This document shows, one piece after another, positions 1 to 10,551 of a stretch of 64,000 nt of DNA. Position numbers and translations under genes: made by a program. The stretch comes from Clytia hemisphaerica (taxonomy: Eukaryota; Cnidaria; Hydrozoa; Leptothecata; Clytiidae). The notes under the pieces were generated by a model. It saw only the letters and a program-made list of their open reading frames with translations. It searched no databases and had not been told where the DNA came from. The stretch spans positions 351,844-415,843 of the forward strand of contig CACVBU010001199.1 in the NCBI GenBank assembly GCA_902728285.1. Direction: 5' to 3'. Position 1 is the first letter of the stretch. Each line of letters begins with the position of its first letter.

Positions 1-382
1 AACTGAAAGAAGGACTTCAAGCTTGTTTATGAGATGGTCAAAAAGGTTTATGTAAAAACCAAAAGTAAGTGAGAAAAGTGAAAGATAAGTTTGGCGTTCG
101 TGCACTGAGCACCTTTTAGATAAGGTTAGTGATTTCAACAATTGTTTGACAGCCTAAACAATTCTGCGACCAGATTTGGCATCTACAAAAATACCCGGCC
201 ACTCTGTTATTTCTATATTATTATTTGTTTAAAAAAACTAAATACTATACTTCGAAATCACACAAACAGAGTAAACGGGTCTCCCAGCTAGTGTGGTTTA
301 GCCAGACAGTATAGACTCTTATATCAAGATTACAGGATTTGGAGTGCGGCTGATTTTACTTTCGTTTTTAGTGATTTCATTT

Positions 383-1516
383 TTGGACCTACCCCGGTGG
401 GCTGTAGGTCCTATGAATTAACCTCTGTTCGTCCGTTCGTCCGTTCGTTACTAGCTTTTCTCGGGATTGGCTCATTAGTTTTTCCTAATTTTTGGCACAA
501 AGATGCAAAATGGTAATGCCCAAAATGTGACGGAGCCCGATTTTCGAAAAAAATTCATTTCCGGCCGAAAATGCCGGAAATATGCCGGAAAAACCGGTTT
601 TTTGGCATTTTCTCGAGATTTCATCATTAGTTTTTTCTGATTTTTTGCACAAAGATGCGTATTAACAATGTCTAAAACATGGCCTAGTCCGATTTTTGAG
701 AAAAATTCTATTCCAGCTGAAAATGCCGGAAATATCCCGGAAATCGCCGTTTTTGCAGATTTTCATCGGACTTTTTCCTTATATTTCGTTGTTTTTTCAC
801 ACAAAAACATTATTTGTAGCAATGCCCACCATCAAGCATGGTTTAATTGTCAATAAAAGTGATTTTTGAAGCCGGAACTTTCTAAAAATCGCCGGAACAG
901 CCTATTTTCGCCGGAAAAACGGTATTTCTTGAATTTCTCGAGCTGTACTTTATATTTTTTCATAAAATTTTGCACACTGATGCAAAATGGCAATACCTAA
1001 AATATGACAGAGCCTGATTTTCAATTAACGTACTTTTCCGGCAGAAAATGCCAGAAATATGCCGGAAAACCGTATTTTTTTACATTTTCTCGAATTTTCA
1101 TCTTTAGCTTATTCTGATTTTTTGCAGAAAGATGCGTATTTGCAATGCTCAAAACATGGCCGAGTTCGATTTTTGAGAAAAAATTTTTTCCGGTTGAAAA
1201 TGCCGGAAATCGCCGTCTTTGTAGATTTTCATTATATGTTTTCCTTGTATTTCTATGTTCTTCACACAAAAACATTATTGATAACAATGCTCACCATCAA
1301 GCATGATTCAATTGTCAATAAAACTGATTTTTGCGACCAGAACTTTCTATTAATTTTTCCCTACAACCCTTCCCTCTCCCCCCATCAACAATCAATGATG
1401 AATTTATTGCGTTATGCATTTTCGCTAAACGATATATTTTCTGACTGATTTTGTTCTCCTCGCATTGCTATCTAACTTTCATCATCAGGTAGGTCCATTC
1501 AGCATCTAGCTTGTTG
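383..1516. repeat. Dispersed repeat, copy 1 (about 1.1 kb)
   Basis: This block starts near GGACCTACCCCGGTGGG and ends with the segment that includes CATCATCAGGTAGGTCC. It is repeated at 31249-32167 plus 32611-32700. The interior holds many short degenerate units of the type TTCCGGCCGAAAATGCCGGA, and no credible gene. Short open frames in it are low-complexity. It is probably a non-autonomous mobile element, but I could not define clean termini. Confidence 0.6.
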
Positions 1517-1794
1517 TTTTAAAGTCAATATCTTAGCAACGGGGGGTTTGCCCATAGTTACAGCCCTTCTGTTTGGTTTGAGAAGGCGAACTACCATGTC
1601 TAAATTTTTCAATATATCTACAGAACTAATAGGCGCTGTGGCCCATGGTGAAATAGAAACATTAGAGAAATAGAACATTTTCACTGTTTGCGAAGCATTT
1701 TGAGTATTTTGCGATGTTGTTTGGAAGAAAATGTGAAAGTATCTTCAATGCATTTCCCTAGAAAAGCGAAGTAAGACTTAGACTGTTGTGCGAG

Positions 1795-2150
1795 ATTGTA
1801 GACAAAGCGAAGTAGCGAGTTGATAAAGCAATAGATAAACGAATGAATGAAGCTGCGAGGTAGCGAGTTTATAAAGTTTATAAAGCAATGGATAAACGAA
1901 CGAATAAAGTACAAGTTGATAATTAAAAAGCAATGGTTAAGCAAGTGAGTAAATAACAATAATAAACGAGTAAATAAAGTTGCGAGTTTATAAAGCAATA
2001 TCAACGAACATATAAAGTAGCGGAGTTTATAAGCAATGGCTAAGCAAGTGATTAAAGTAAGTGAAGTAACAAGCTGATAGATCCATAAATAAACGAATGA
2101 ATAAAGTTGCGAAGTACGAGTTGATAAAGCACTAGACAAACAAATAAATG
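1795..2150. repeat. Degenerate tandem repeat
   Basis: Units of roughly 45-60 bp built around GCGAGTT-ATAAAGCAATG-ATAAACGAA recur several times with substitutions and indels. The long minus-strand open frame across it is a by-product of the repeat, being rich in Phe, Ile and Ser with no domain character. Confidence 0.55.
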
Positions 2151-2471
2151 AAGTCAAGCAAAATAGGTGTTTTCTTGAAAAATTTTAACTTCGCATTTTT
2201 GAGTTGAGAAATCTTTTTGGGTCGCTAAGTCTAAAATTCACTTCGCATTTTGCGAAGTGCGACGCTATAATTCGAACCCTGACCTTAGTTGCTGCACAGG
2301 CGACTGAGGTTCGATTCCCACTCACAGCGGTTCACTTGGCAAGTGAATGAACCTTTGACATTTGTATTTGACATTTGTTTTATATATATTTTATGATAGA
2401 CTAAAATAAACCTGAAATAAATCTTTTGAGCACTTAATATATACTTTCACTACTACTATGGATTTTTTTAT

Positions 2472-2653
2472 GTCGGATATATACGACATTGGCAAATAAG
2501 AAAACCATTTTCCTAAAAGCTGATTTCTCGGCAATAGAGCTCACTCTTTTTTAAAGGCCTCGGCAATTAGGTAAAAAAATTTGATGTCGGATATATCCGA
2601 CATTGGCAAGTAGAGTGAAAATTTGCATGTCGGATATATACGACATCGGCACG
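2472..2653. repeat. Three copies of a 20-bp palindrome
   Basis: The palindromic motif TGTCGGATATATNCGACA, followed by TTGGCA or TCGGCA, occurs near 2472, 2583 and 2631. The spacers are similar AT-rich text. It may be the end of a mobile element or a protein-binding array; nothing else in the window matches it. Confidence 0.5.
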
Positions 2654-2659
2654 GAAAGG

Positions 2660-3813
2660 GTTAAAAGATATGGGTAAAAAAGGCACTTTTTTTGGGTGAT
2701 AATCAAGATTTTATTTATGCTTTGTGTTAGCCAAAACCAATAACAGTGCTCAATGTTAATGATAACAGAGCTTTGTACTAGTTTGAGTAAAGAAAATGAT
2801 TTAAGTTGATTTCATACTCAAAGTTTCATGCCATCCAGGATGGCAATCTGAAAATTCCCAAAATTTTCTTAGTTTTTTTGTTTGTGTTTCAATATAAACT
2901 TCTCATAGGGATTACTATTTGTCAATGTGTTGTGTCAACTTGTCAGCGTCGTCATGATTGTTTTAATAAAATGATGTGGTTCAAACTAAAGAAAAAGTTT
3001 GTCATTTTTAATTGCTCTGAGCAGCTTGGGATATACTGTTTGTTTTATTTTTTATACAAATAAGCTCTCACATTCTTTTTACACTCCTGGCAGCTGACAA
3101 TTAGGCTCGGCTAGACTTACCTCTTTTCTTTATTTATTCCAGAAATAACATACATAGCTTACATAGTTGACACAAAATACACATTGACAGAAGTATTCCC
3201 CATGCAATTTTTATATCGAAATCGGTAATACAAATCGAAAGTGATCTCTTCTTCTCAGTGCCTTCTGTAAGTTGCTCCATTGGAAATTTCAAATTTCAAT
3301 TGCCGTGTATGTTGAGCTAATTTTCACGGTTGACTCAAACTTTTTGTCGAAATTTATCATTAATTCCTAAGAGTTTTCAAGAATTTATAATAGAAATTGC
3401 ATTTTGCGTAAACTATTTTTTGCGGCCACCCGCAAAAATTAGTTTAAGTTACCATGAAAATTAGTTCACTTAAGCTACAAGAAACAGATTTCAAGACTCG
3501 AGGAGAAAACAGGTAATTTTAGTGTGACTAACTGTAGGTCCCCTGGCATAGCCTTTTAACCAAAAATGTTATTAAAACCATTGGCATCATTAAAATAAAA
3601 GAATTGGATTCAGTAAACAGTTGGGATTGAAAAAAGCTTGTGAAAAACAACATTGTATTATGGTAATAAGTAGTGGCTCTTTTTGAAAAAATCAATAAGT
3701 TAGCCCACAAAAAGTTTTGCTTTAGCTGGTTTAATTTTGAGGAGGAAATTAGTAGATGTCTGAGTTTTACCTACTGTATATTGGTTAAAGTAAAATTTCA
3801 TTTTTCATTTTAG
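2660..3813. other. Unassigned DNA upstream of the TTLL12-like exons
   Basis: The 5' exon(s) of the TTLL12-like gene are expected here or further left. I found no exon with a start codon and compatible phase. A short stretch ending at 3512 has a good donor (CAG|GTAATTTT) and joins the 3814 exon in frame, but it meets a stop at 3455 before any ATG, so I do not call it. The rest is AT-rich and uninformative. Confidence 0.4.
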
Positions 3814-6800
3814 GACCCCTTTTGTTAGCAAAGAAGTCAATCAAGAAAGAGAGTTGTTTCTTCCTACTGGAACACATTTGGACAAATGATGGAGGTTCTA
3901 AAGCTGCAGAACAGCTACACAAATCACCAATTTTGTCCACGAAACTCAGCCAAATGTTCAATCTACCTGACATGGGGAGTATAGACGAGTATTATAATTA
4001 TGATACACAAAAAAATACGGTCATAGACGTTACAGGATGTGCGGAAGATGCAGCCAAAAAAGCCTGTGACGAGTACAAAGGTCAAACAGTCGAAAGTATC
4101 ATCAAATGCCTGGATAAAGATACCCCGGACCTTCAAAATAAAATTGGTACTGACATTGAAAACATCACTTTTGAAGAGTTTGTTAGTGGCCTAAAAACTA
4201 CTGGAAGTATGCCTGAAAATGCGTCTGAAGGATTTTTGAGAAAGATGTACGATAATTTCAGCAGAGACAAAGAAGGTTCCGCATCTACTTTGAATTACAA
4301 TTGGGAAGACGAAAATGATATCGTATCTGTTTACATCCCTATTCCTCTCACGGCCAAGAAGAACAACATTAAGAGCGCTCTGACAACCAACACTTGGAAG
4401 CTGTTTGTGGACGGCAAAGAAATGTTGAATGGAGAACTGTTTGCAAGAGTGAAAGCCGACGACTCTTATTGGGCCATCGAACAACCAGGTGTTTTGTGTA
4501 TGACATTAGAAAAGGTCCTTACTGATGAAACTTGGAAGGTATACAAATCTTCATTCTGACAGGGGGGCACGCAGTTACTACAAGACATGATGTGTAGTAA
4601 GTGCTTTTTCAACACTTTTTTTCAGGACCACCACCCTTCTTTGCAGTTACTACACCTTGGTAGTAACTGTTTTCAGAAAAGATTTCCAGGTACCACCCCT
4701 GTTTTTGAGTGATATCATCAAAAACATGCTCGAAATTACCCTAAATTGCGATTATTTTTCAACCTAAAGCCATTTTTGTGCTAGATTTTCATTTAATTTA
4801 CTTGGTTAACAGCTGTTGAGAACATTTTAATGATAATTAGGGAAAGCATAATTTCAAAGTTGGGTCTGAGAAAAATTTCAAATTTTTTTTCGTCCATTTA
4901 TAACAAAAATATTTTTTTTAACAAAGAATTTTTTCACAAAAAAATCCATTTTTTGTGAAAAATTTGGAAAGTTCTTTAAAAAGAATTAAAATATAAGCAC
5001 TTACTACACCAAAAGTGCTAGCTTTAGTGTTTGGCACCACCCCCAAACAGCAGTTACTACACTGTGTAGTAACTGTTTTCATAACTTCTGAATACAGTAC
5101 CACCACGGTAGTAAGTGTCATACTGTCTTGTAGTAACTGCGTGCCCCCCCCTGATTCTGATTGAAGCTTTTATTGTAAGAATCAAAACATTCCCAAAACA
5201 CGCAAAATGGTCTTTATTATTTTATGAACTATTTTTTTATCACTATCAGTATCACCGTTTTTTTCCCATGATGTTTGTCACCATACACCAAGAGAAGCTA
5301 AACAAACCATTTCTTACCTTTCTTTTGTCACATTGATAAATATTTTTTACTCTTAGGCATTGTTAAAAGGTGAAGAGAAGCTTTCTGCAGAAGCCATCAT
5401 TCAAACAGCTTGGGCAAAACATCAAGTAGAGGACATCTATTATAACGGCATTCTAGACACAATGTGGAAATACAACCAAACATATTCATTGTCTTCTCCC
5501 GATAGCAAAGCTAGACATCCCCAATGGTACATCATGGAGGAAATTGGCTCATCATTAACTCACAACAACAACCCTAACTTCAAGTGCTCACCTTTCTTTT
5601 ACTCAGCACTCGGTCGAGCATACAGCATCATATGGCCCATTAAGGATATCAAAGAAGGTCAGATGTGCACTCGAAATTTTATCCCTCAAATCATTGCTAA
5701 TGAAACGATGGATATCTGTAAGGTTCGTTTGAAGACACATACTGACATTAAATTGACCGACGGAAATAACAATAAGTTTGATACTGAAAAAGAAGAGCAA
5801 CCTTCAGAAATTGAACCAGTCAATGTCGAAAAATTATCCACTAAGAAAATATCAAAATCAGATGAAGAGCGACTTGTTTGGCTTGGTGATTATAATGGTT
5901 TCGTATCAGATGAAGTTGCCAAAAGTTTACCCAATGTTACCTTCGCCACTGAATCTGATCCAAAATGTGTGGTGAAATTCATCTCGTTGAACAAAACAAG
6001 TGTTAGTATCGAAGGTGAGATTCTCCCGTGCGGTGAAATGCTTGCTAATAAGGATTATCTTCAAAATTACATTAAGTTACGTTATGGAAATCAACCTTGG
6101 TTCGTCTCCAGTTTTATCCTTCCAAACGCATTGGTCGAGTTCAATGAGAAATATGAGGAAACGGACCTCCTTCAATACTGGATTGTACGACCGGTTGATA
6201 ACCGACAATTGGCACTGGAAAATTTCGTCACAAGTCAATTTGCAAGAATCGTTCGTGTTTGTGAAGCAGGATCAATTGCTGTATCACAATGTAAGTACAA
6301 AATTTCTTTTGAATCATTTTGAATGTGACAGAGGACATAGAGTAATAACTGTATGTTTGCAATCTTGCTCTGCTTGCTTAAGTTACTTATTTAACATAGT
6401 TTAAGTTTTCGAATTGTATTTTTAGATATCACTGACCAAATACCATTCCGAGATCGACTCGTAACGCTCAGCTATCCAGTCATGTTATGCACCGACATCA
6501 AATGTGCGTACATTTCAAAAGAGCCTGCATTACGATTCTCCAAAGATGAAAGCTACCCTACAAGCTTCATTGATGAATACAAGAATCATTCTTCGGTTAC
6601 GCAAGAATTCGAAGGTGCTCAAGCAGCTGATTTGTTTTCTGACTACAAAGTTGCCATGAATAAGTTGTTATTACCACAAGATCCGGATAAAGGATGGTCC
6701 TATGTGGAAGAGCAAATTTACCAAGCTATTGGTCAAGTTTCTAAAGCTTTAGCCAAGGATATGCGACTGCCAGCAACGGGTGATTGTAAGAACTATGTGA

Positions 6801-6952
6801 TGTGTAACTTTGATGTGATTGTGGATTCTTCTTTGCAACCGAAGATTATTGATATTGTAGGCCATGGTGAATTACCAAGGAAACTTATCATTGGAGATTT
6901 TGTTACCCTTGCTTTGGGTGGTTCAAAAGACTCTTTTGTTAAAGTTAATTGA
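3814..6952 (+). CDS. TTLL12: TTLL12-like pseudo-ligase with an internal NudC-type CS domain (5' end missing)
   Basis: Three exons are visible: 3814-4538, 5357-6290 and 6426-6952 (stop TGA), about 727 codons in one frame. The first begins after TTTTAG with two bases of a split codon, so upstream exon(s) are missing. Motifs shared with animal TTLL12 are FLLEHIWT, MWKYNQTY, WYIMEEIGS, SPFFYSALGRAYSIIWPIKD and YWIVRP. TTLL12 is a tubulin-tyrosine-ligase-like protein regarded as catalytically inactive. Between the N-terminal part and MWKYNQTY lies an extra segment of about 200 residues. It contains a CS/p23 fold of the NudC kind (about residues 158-250), with NWEDENDIVSVYIPIP, GELFARVKADDSYWAIE and then TWKALLKGEEKL across the first intron. 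In the TTL part the ATP-site Lys is Arg (WIVRP), and the usual E-x-N-x-x-P block is DIVGHGE. The apparent stop after KSSF near 4557 is intronic, because the donor is AAG|GTATAC at 4539. Confidence 0.85.
4560..5153. mobile_element. MITE inside TTLL12-like intron 1 (family 1, copy 1)
   Basis: A 594-bp non-coding element runs from CAGGGGGGCACGCAGTTACT to its inverted counterpart ending GTGCCCCCCCCTG. It is flanked by a 7-bp target-site duplication, ATTCTGA, at 4553-4559 and 5154-5160. The short motif AGTTACTACA recurs in both orientations at each end and internally. A near-identical copy lies at 7261-7850. The insertion is entirely intronic. Confidence 0.9.
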
Positions 6953-7260
6953 TCTTGAGTTTTTGCTTGTTTTTTTGTAATCCTTTCTCTCTGTCTGTCA
7001 TATCTTTATAGTTTTGTAATAATTTTTATATCGGGTGCTTTATTTTTATGATGTTAATATCGTATTTTATAAAGAGCTTATCATCTACGTAGTAAAGGCT
7101 TGTATCCGGAAAAACTTTATCCAAAAATCAAAATTAAACTTTTATCAGAGATGTCTCTTTTTGTAATCTGTTGTTTTACTTCATTGCTACACTTCCATTT
7201 ATTTTGCATTCATTTTTAAATGGCTTTTTCGAAACTTGAAAATGGCAAATGAAGATCTAC

Positions 7261-7850
7261 CAGGGGGGGGGCAAGCAGTTACTACAAGACATGATGTGTA
7301 GTATTAAGTGCCTTTTCAACACTTTTTTTCAGGACCACCACCCTTTGCAGTTACTACACCTTGGTAGTAACTGTTTTCAGAAAAGATTTCCAAGTACCAC
7401 CCCTGTTTTTGAGTGATATCATCAAAATATGCTCGAAATTACGCTAAATTGCGGTTATTTTTCAACCTAAAGCCATTTTTGTGCTAGATTTTCTTTTAAT
7501 TTACTTGGTTAACAGCTGTTGAGAATATTTTAATGATAATTAGGGAAAGCATAATTTCAAAGTTGGGTCTGAGAAAAATTTCAATTTTTTTTCGTCCATT
7601 TATCAAAAATATTTTTTTTAACAAAGAATTTTTTCACAAAAAAATTCATTTTTTGTGAAAAATTTTGAAAGTTCTTTAAAAAGAATTACAATATAAGCAC
7701 TTACTACACCAAAAGTGCTAGTTTTAGTGTTTGGCACCACCCCCAAATAGCAGTTACTACACTATGTAGTAACTGTTTTCATAACTTCTGAATACAGTAC
7801 CACCACGGTAGTAAGTGTCATACTGTCTTGTAACTGCGTGCCCCCCCCTG
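7261..7850. mobile_element. MITE (family 1, copy 2)
   Basis: This is the sister copy of the element at 4560-5153, with the same termini and internal text apart from scattered substitutions and small indels. It is flanked by a 7-bp target-site duplication, GATCTAC, at 7254-7260 and 7851-7857. The independent flanking duplication confirms the element boundaries and a 7-bp staggered cut. Confidence 0.9.
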
Positions 7851-7857
7851 GATCTAC

Positions 7858-8816
7858 TGATTGTTGTCATGAGTGTCAGTTTCAAAAATTGAATTCATGT
7901 TTTTTTTAATTTCTTGCCTTTTTATTTCACAGTTAAATTTATAGAAAAAGAAAAAATTAGAAAATTCAACATTTCACACTGGATAGGAGGTTACATGATG
8001 TTCATAAAACCATAAGGACATGGAAAGGTAAGAAACATCCTAATTTTTGACGTCCTTCTTTCTACATAACTTTTGAATGAAAGCTAAATACCATATCGTG
8101 AAAATAAGGAAGGAGCAACTTTTTGTGTTCGGTGTTATTGATCTCTAACTAGTTGACTGAACCGAGCTCCCCTTATATAAGGGAATATGTCTACTTATAG
8201 AGCTGTATCTGTCTTGTATTCTTATCTGGTTATCAACACGGCAGGATTCGAATGTTTTGAAATTCGAATGTTTTGAAATTCGAACAATTGAAAATGTAGA
8301 GTAAAACAGATAACAACATGGCGGATTCAATTTCACGGGAGGTCTGTAGCATAGCCTATGTAATGCGATACCTGTGATTTCGTGGCTTTGTATGTTATTG
8401 TATTCTGTTGTTTTTACTTTAGGGCTGTTTAGGGACTGCGGCTGAAGATGCTATGTTACGAAGTCGATTATAACGTGTAGAAGATGGATGGATGCAGGTA
8501 AATTATTTGTAATATACATCTGAATCTATTTTACAGATTTTTTCTACATCGAATAAATCGGCACTAGGTTATACTATACTGGGTAAAGCATAAGCTGTTT
8601 AGGGAGTTATGGTATATTCGGATTTCACTAACTTGTTCCACATGATAAAATCGTCGAAAAAGTTTAAATTTCCGAAAGGGGTTTCTTTTGCTGGTCGATA
8701 ATGATCTTTTACCACCTGCTGGCATGGTATTTAACAAACCAGCTTAAATGTTTCCTTTTTGCCTAAATCAGCTCTAAGTTACTGCATTTAAGGATAAGAA
8801 AATGCTATGGACTACT
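7858..8816. other. Intergenic DNA
   Basis: No gene is seen. A short direct repeat of AATTCGAATGTTTTGAA lies near 8248-8285. The rest is AT-rich single-copy-looking sequence. Confidence 0.4.
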
Positions 8817-9217
8817 TAGTCTAGCAAGCTAGACGACTAATTCATACATAGTAGAAATAAAGCAAAAAGTAAAGGGAACAATTTTAGTCGTCTAGAAACC
8901 TTTGTGCACTAACTCTAAACAAAAGAAAAGTGTCAATATTTGCAATTATAATTTTTTTCACGCTCAAAATAACTCTTGAGAAAAACATGTGTGTGGATTT
9001 GTGTATTGAAAGTTTTTCATTTGAGTTGATTTTGTTTTGAGAGTTTGTTATTGCTTGATAATTGTTTTCTCGCTACGCAAGTTTCTGCGTAGCTAGCCGG
9101 GGTATCTATAAGGCTGGAACACCGGATTCTTCCAGTCGTTTATACAAACTAAATCCCGTATTATTATTATTAGTATTGGTATTATCAGTATTACATGCAT
9201 TATAAAAGACTCCAGTC
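8817..9217. mobile_element. Non-autonomous element, family 2, copy 1
   Basis: The element begins TAGTCTAGCAAGCTAGACGA, which contains the hairpin TCTAGCAAGCTAGA, and ends near GACTCCAGTC. An 11-bp direct repeat, TATGGACTACT, flanks it at 8806-8816 and 9218-9228. Related copies are at 18272-18680 and 20928-21036. It has no coding capacity. The long direct repeats and lack of long inverted ends do not match a standard MITE, so the class is unresolved. Confidence 0.75.
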
Positions 9218-9898
9218 TATGGACTACTATATTTTGACTAAAGTCCGTGTTCGAATTATTATTCGTATTACTTCGAATTAAACGTCCCGGGAAGCTCGCA
9301 ATGTATGGACCAGCGAAATCGTCGGATTTTCAAATGCACGTCACATTCAAATTTGACGGTGTTTTTTTACAGACAGTGTATAACCCATAACATAACATAA
9401 TATAATGTAACATCATTCGCTGATGTTAAAAAAGCGTTATCAAACGTTCCTCTATTAAAGTAAAACATTTCAATAAACACTCCGCTCTAGAAGGGGCTTT
9501 TATTTGAAACAAGCAGCTATTATACAGAAGTAAAAAAATCAGGAAAAGTTGGATTTATGGAAATGACTGTATTCCTTTCTATTACTTTATTAGTACGAGT
9601 ACTAATTTTGACCCTAAATCCTTTTATTTGTGCTCAATTAATAATGAATGGGCCAAAATAGGTCCCCCACTCACTTTATTAAATTTACTTTGACTACAAA
9701 TTATTACATTAGAGCCCCCTTTTTTAAACGCCCCTCTACAAGAAAAGTTGATAAACGCCCGGGCGTTTATTCGGAGTAACACGGTATTAAAGATCCACAA
9801 TTTCAAATTCCCTTGCCTACAGACTAAAAATGACGAAAAGTCTGGAAAAATCAGAATTCGAAAAATATCCTATTTTGTAATTTGTACCGTGTTATAAC
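9218..9898. other. Intergenic DNA
   Basis: No gene is visible. It contains the palindromic stretch ATAAACGCCCGGGCGTTTAT near 9750 and AT-rich filler. Confidence 0.35.
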
Positions 9899-10456
9899 TA
9901 CACGCTTTTTCTTTTATAAGAATACACTTTATAGGAATGTCTGAAAAATGATGAAAATGCCCAAAAAATTAAGAATAATGATAAGAATATCACCATCATG
10001 GAACTTTTCTACTCAAGCTAAGAATGCCATTTATAGAGCATTTTCAATTACAAATTGTCAATTACCCCCAAATAAGGCTCACTCCTTTCACAAAAATGCC
10101 ATTTTATGCTTGATACGTGTGTACTAAATGTTACATCTAGTCTGAATTAGTATCCAACCTAGCCTGGTTAACCAAGCCAGTTTTTACGAGGCCAAGATAC
10201 GGCTGAAGACAATATAGCTTTATCGGTGCTTTAATGATTTTTATGATGTACGAAATCTTAAGTTTGCCTTGAAAAACTTCAGTCACAACTTTTACCATCA
10301 AATTTTACTAAGTGACTGAATCAATCTGGCTTAGATTTCTAGGCTAGATCCAACCTAAGAATGCTGTAAGAATATTTTAGGATGATTTTCCCAAAAAAGT
10401 TAAGAATATCCATGATGAAATTGATTTACACCATTCTTATAAAAAAAAGCGTGTAT
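9899..10456. mobile_element. MITE, family 3 (ACACGCTTTTT ends), copy 1
   Basis: The terminal inverted repeats read ACACGCTTTTTCTTTTATAA on the left and TTATAAAAAAAAGCGTGT on the right, bordered by TA on both sides as in Tc1/mariner-derived MITEs. The interior contains repeated 'aagaat' motifs. Relatives occur at 29385-29734, 32702-33036, 55811-56170 and 57252-57881. Confidence 0.75.
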
Positions 10457-10551
10457 CCTCGCTACTTAAAAAAACTAGTACATTTATGAAATAGGATTAC
10501 AGGCTTGATATATTCTTGAATAAAGACAATAACAATATTTTGAATGAAGAA

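Noticed and set aside
1681..2157. A 158-codon minus-strand ORF
   Set aside because: It is generated by a tandem repeat and has no domain or splice context.
4539..4559. A stop codon ending the first TTLL12-like open frame after KSSF
   Set aside because: AAG|GTATAC at 4539 is a splice donor in phase with the acceptor at 5356, and the joined sequence continues the CS domain.
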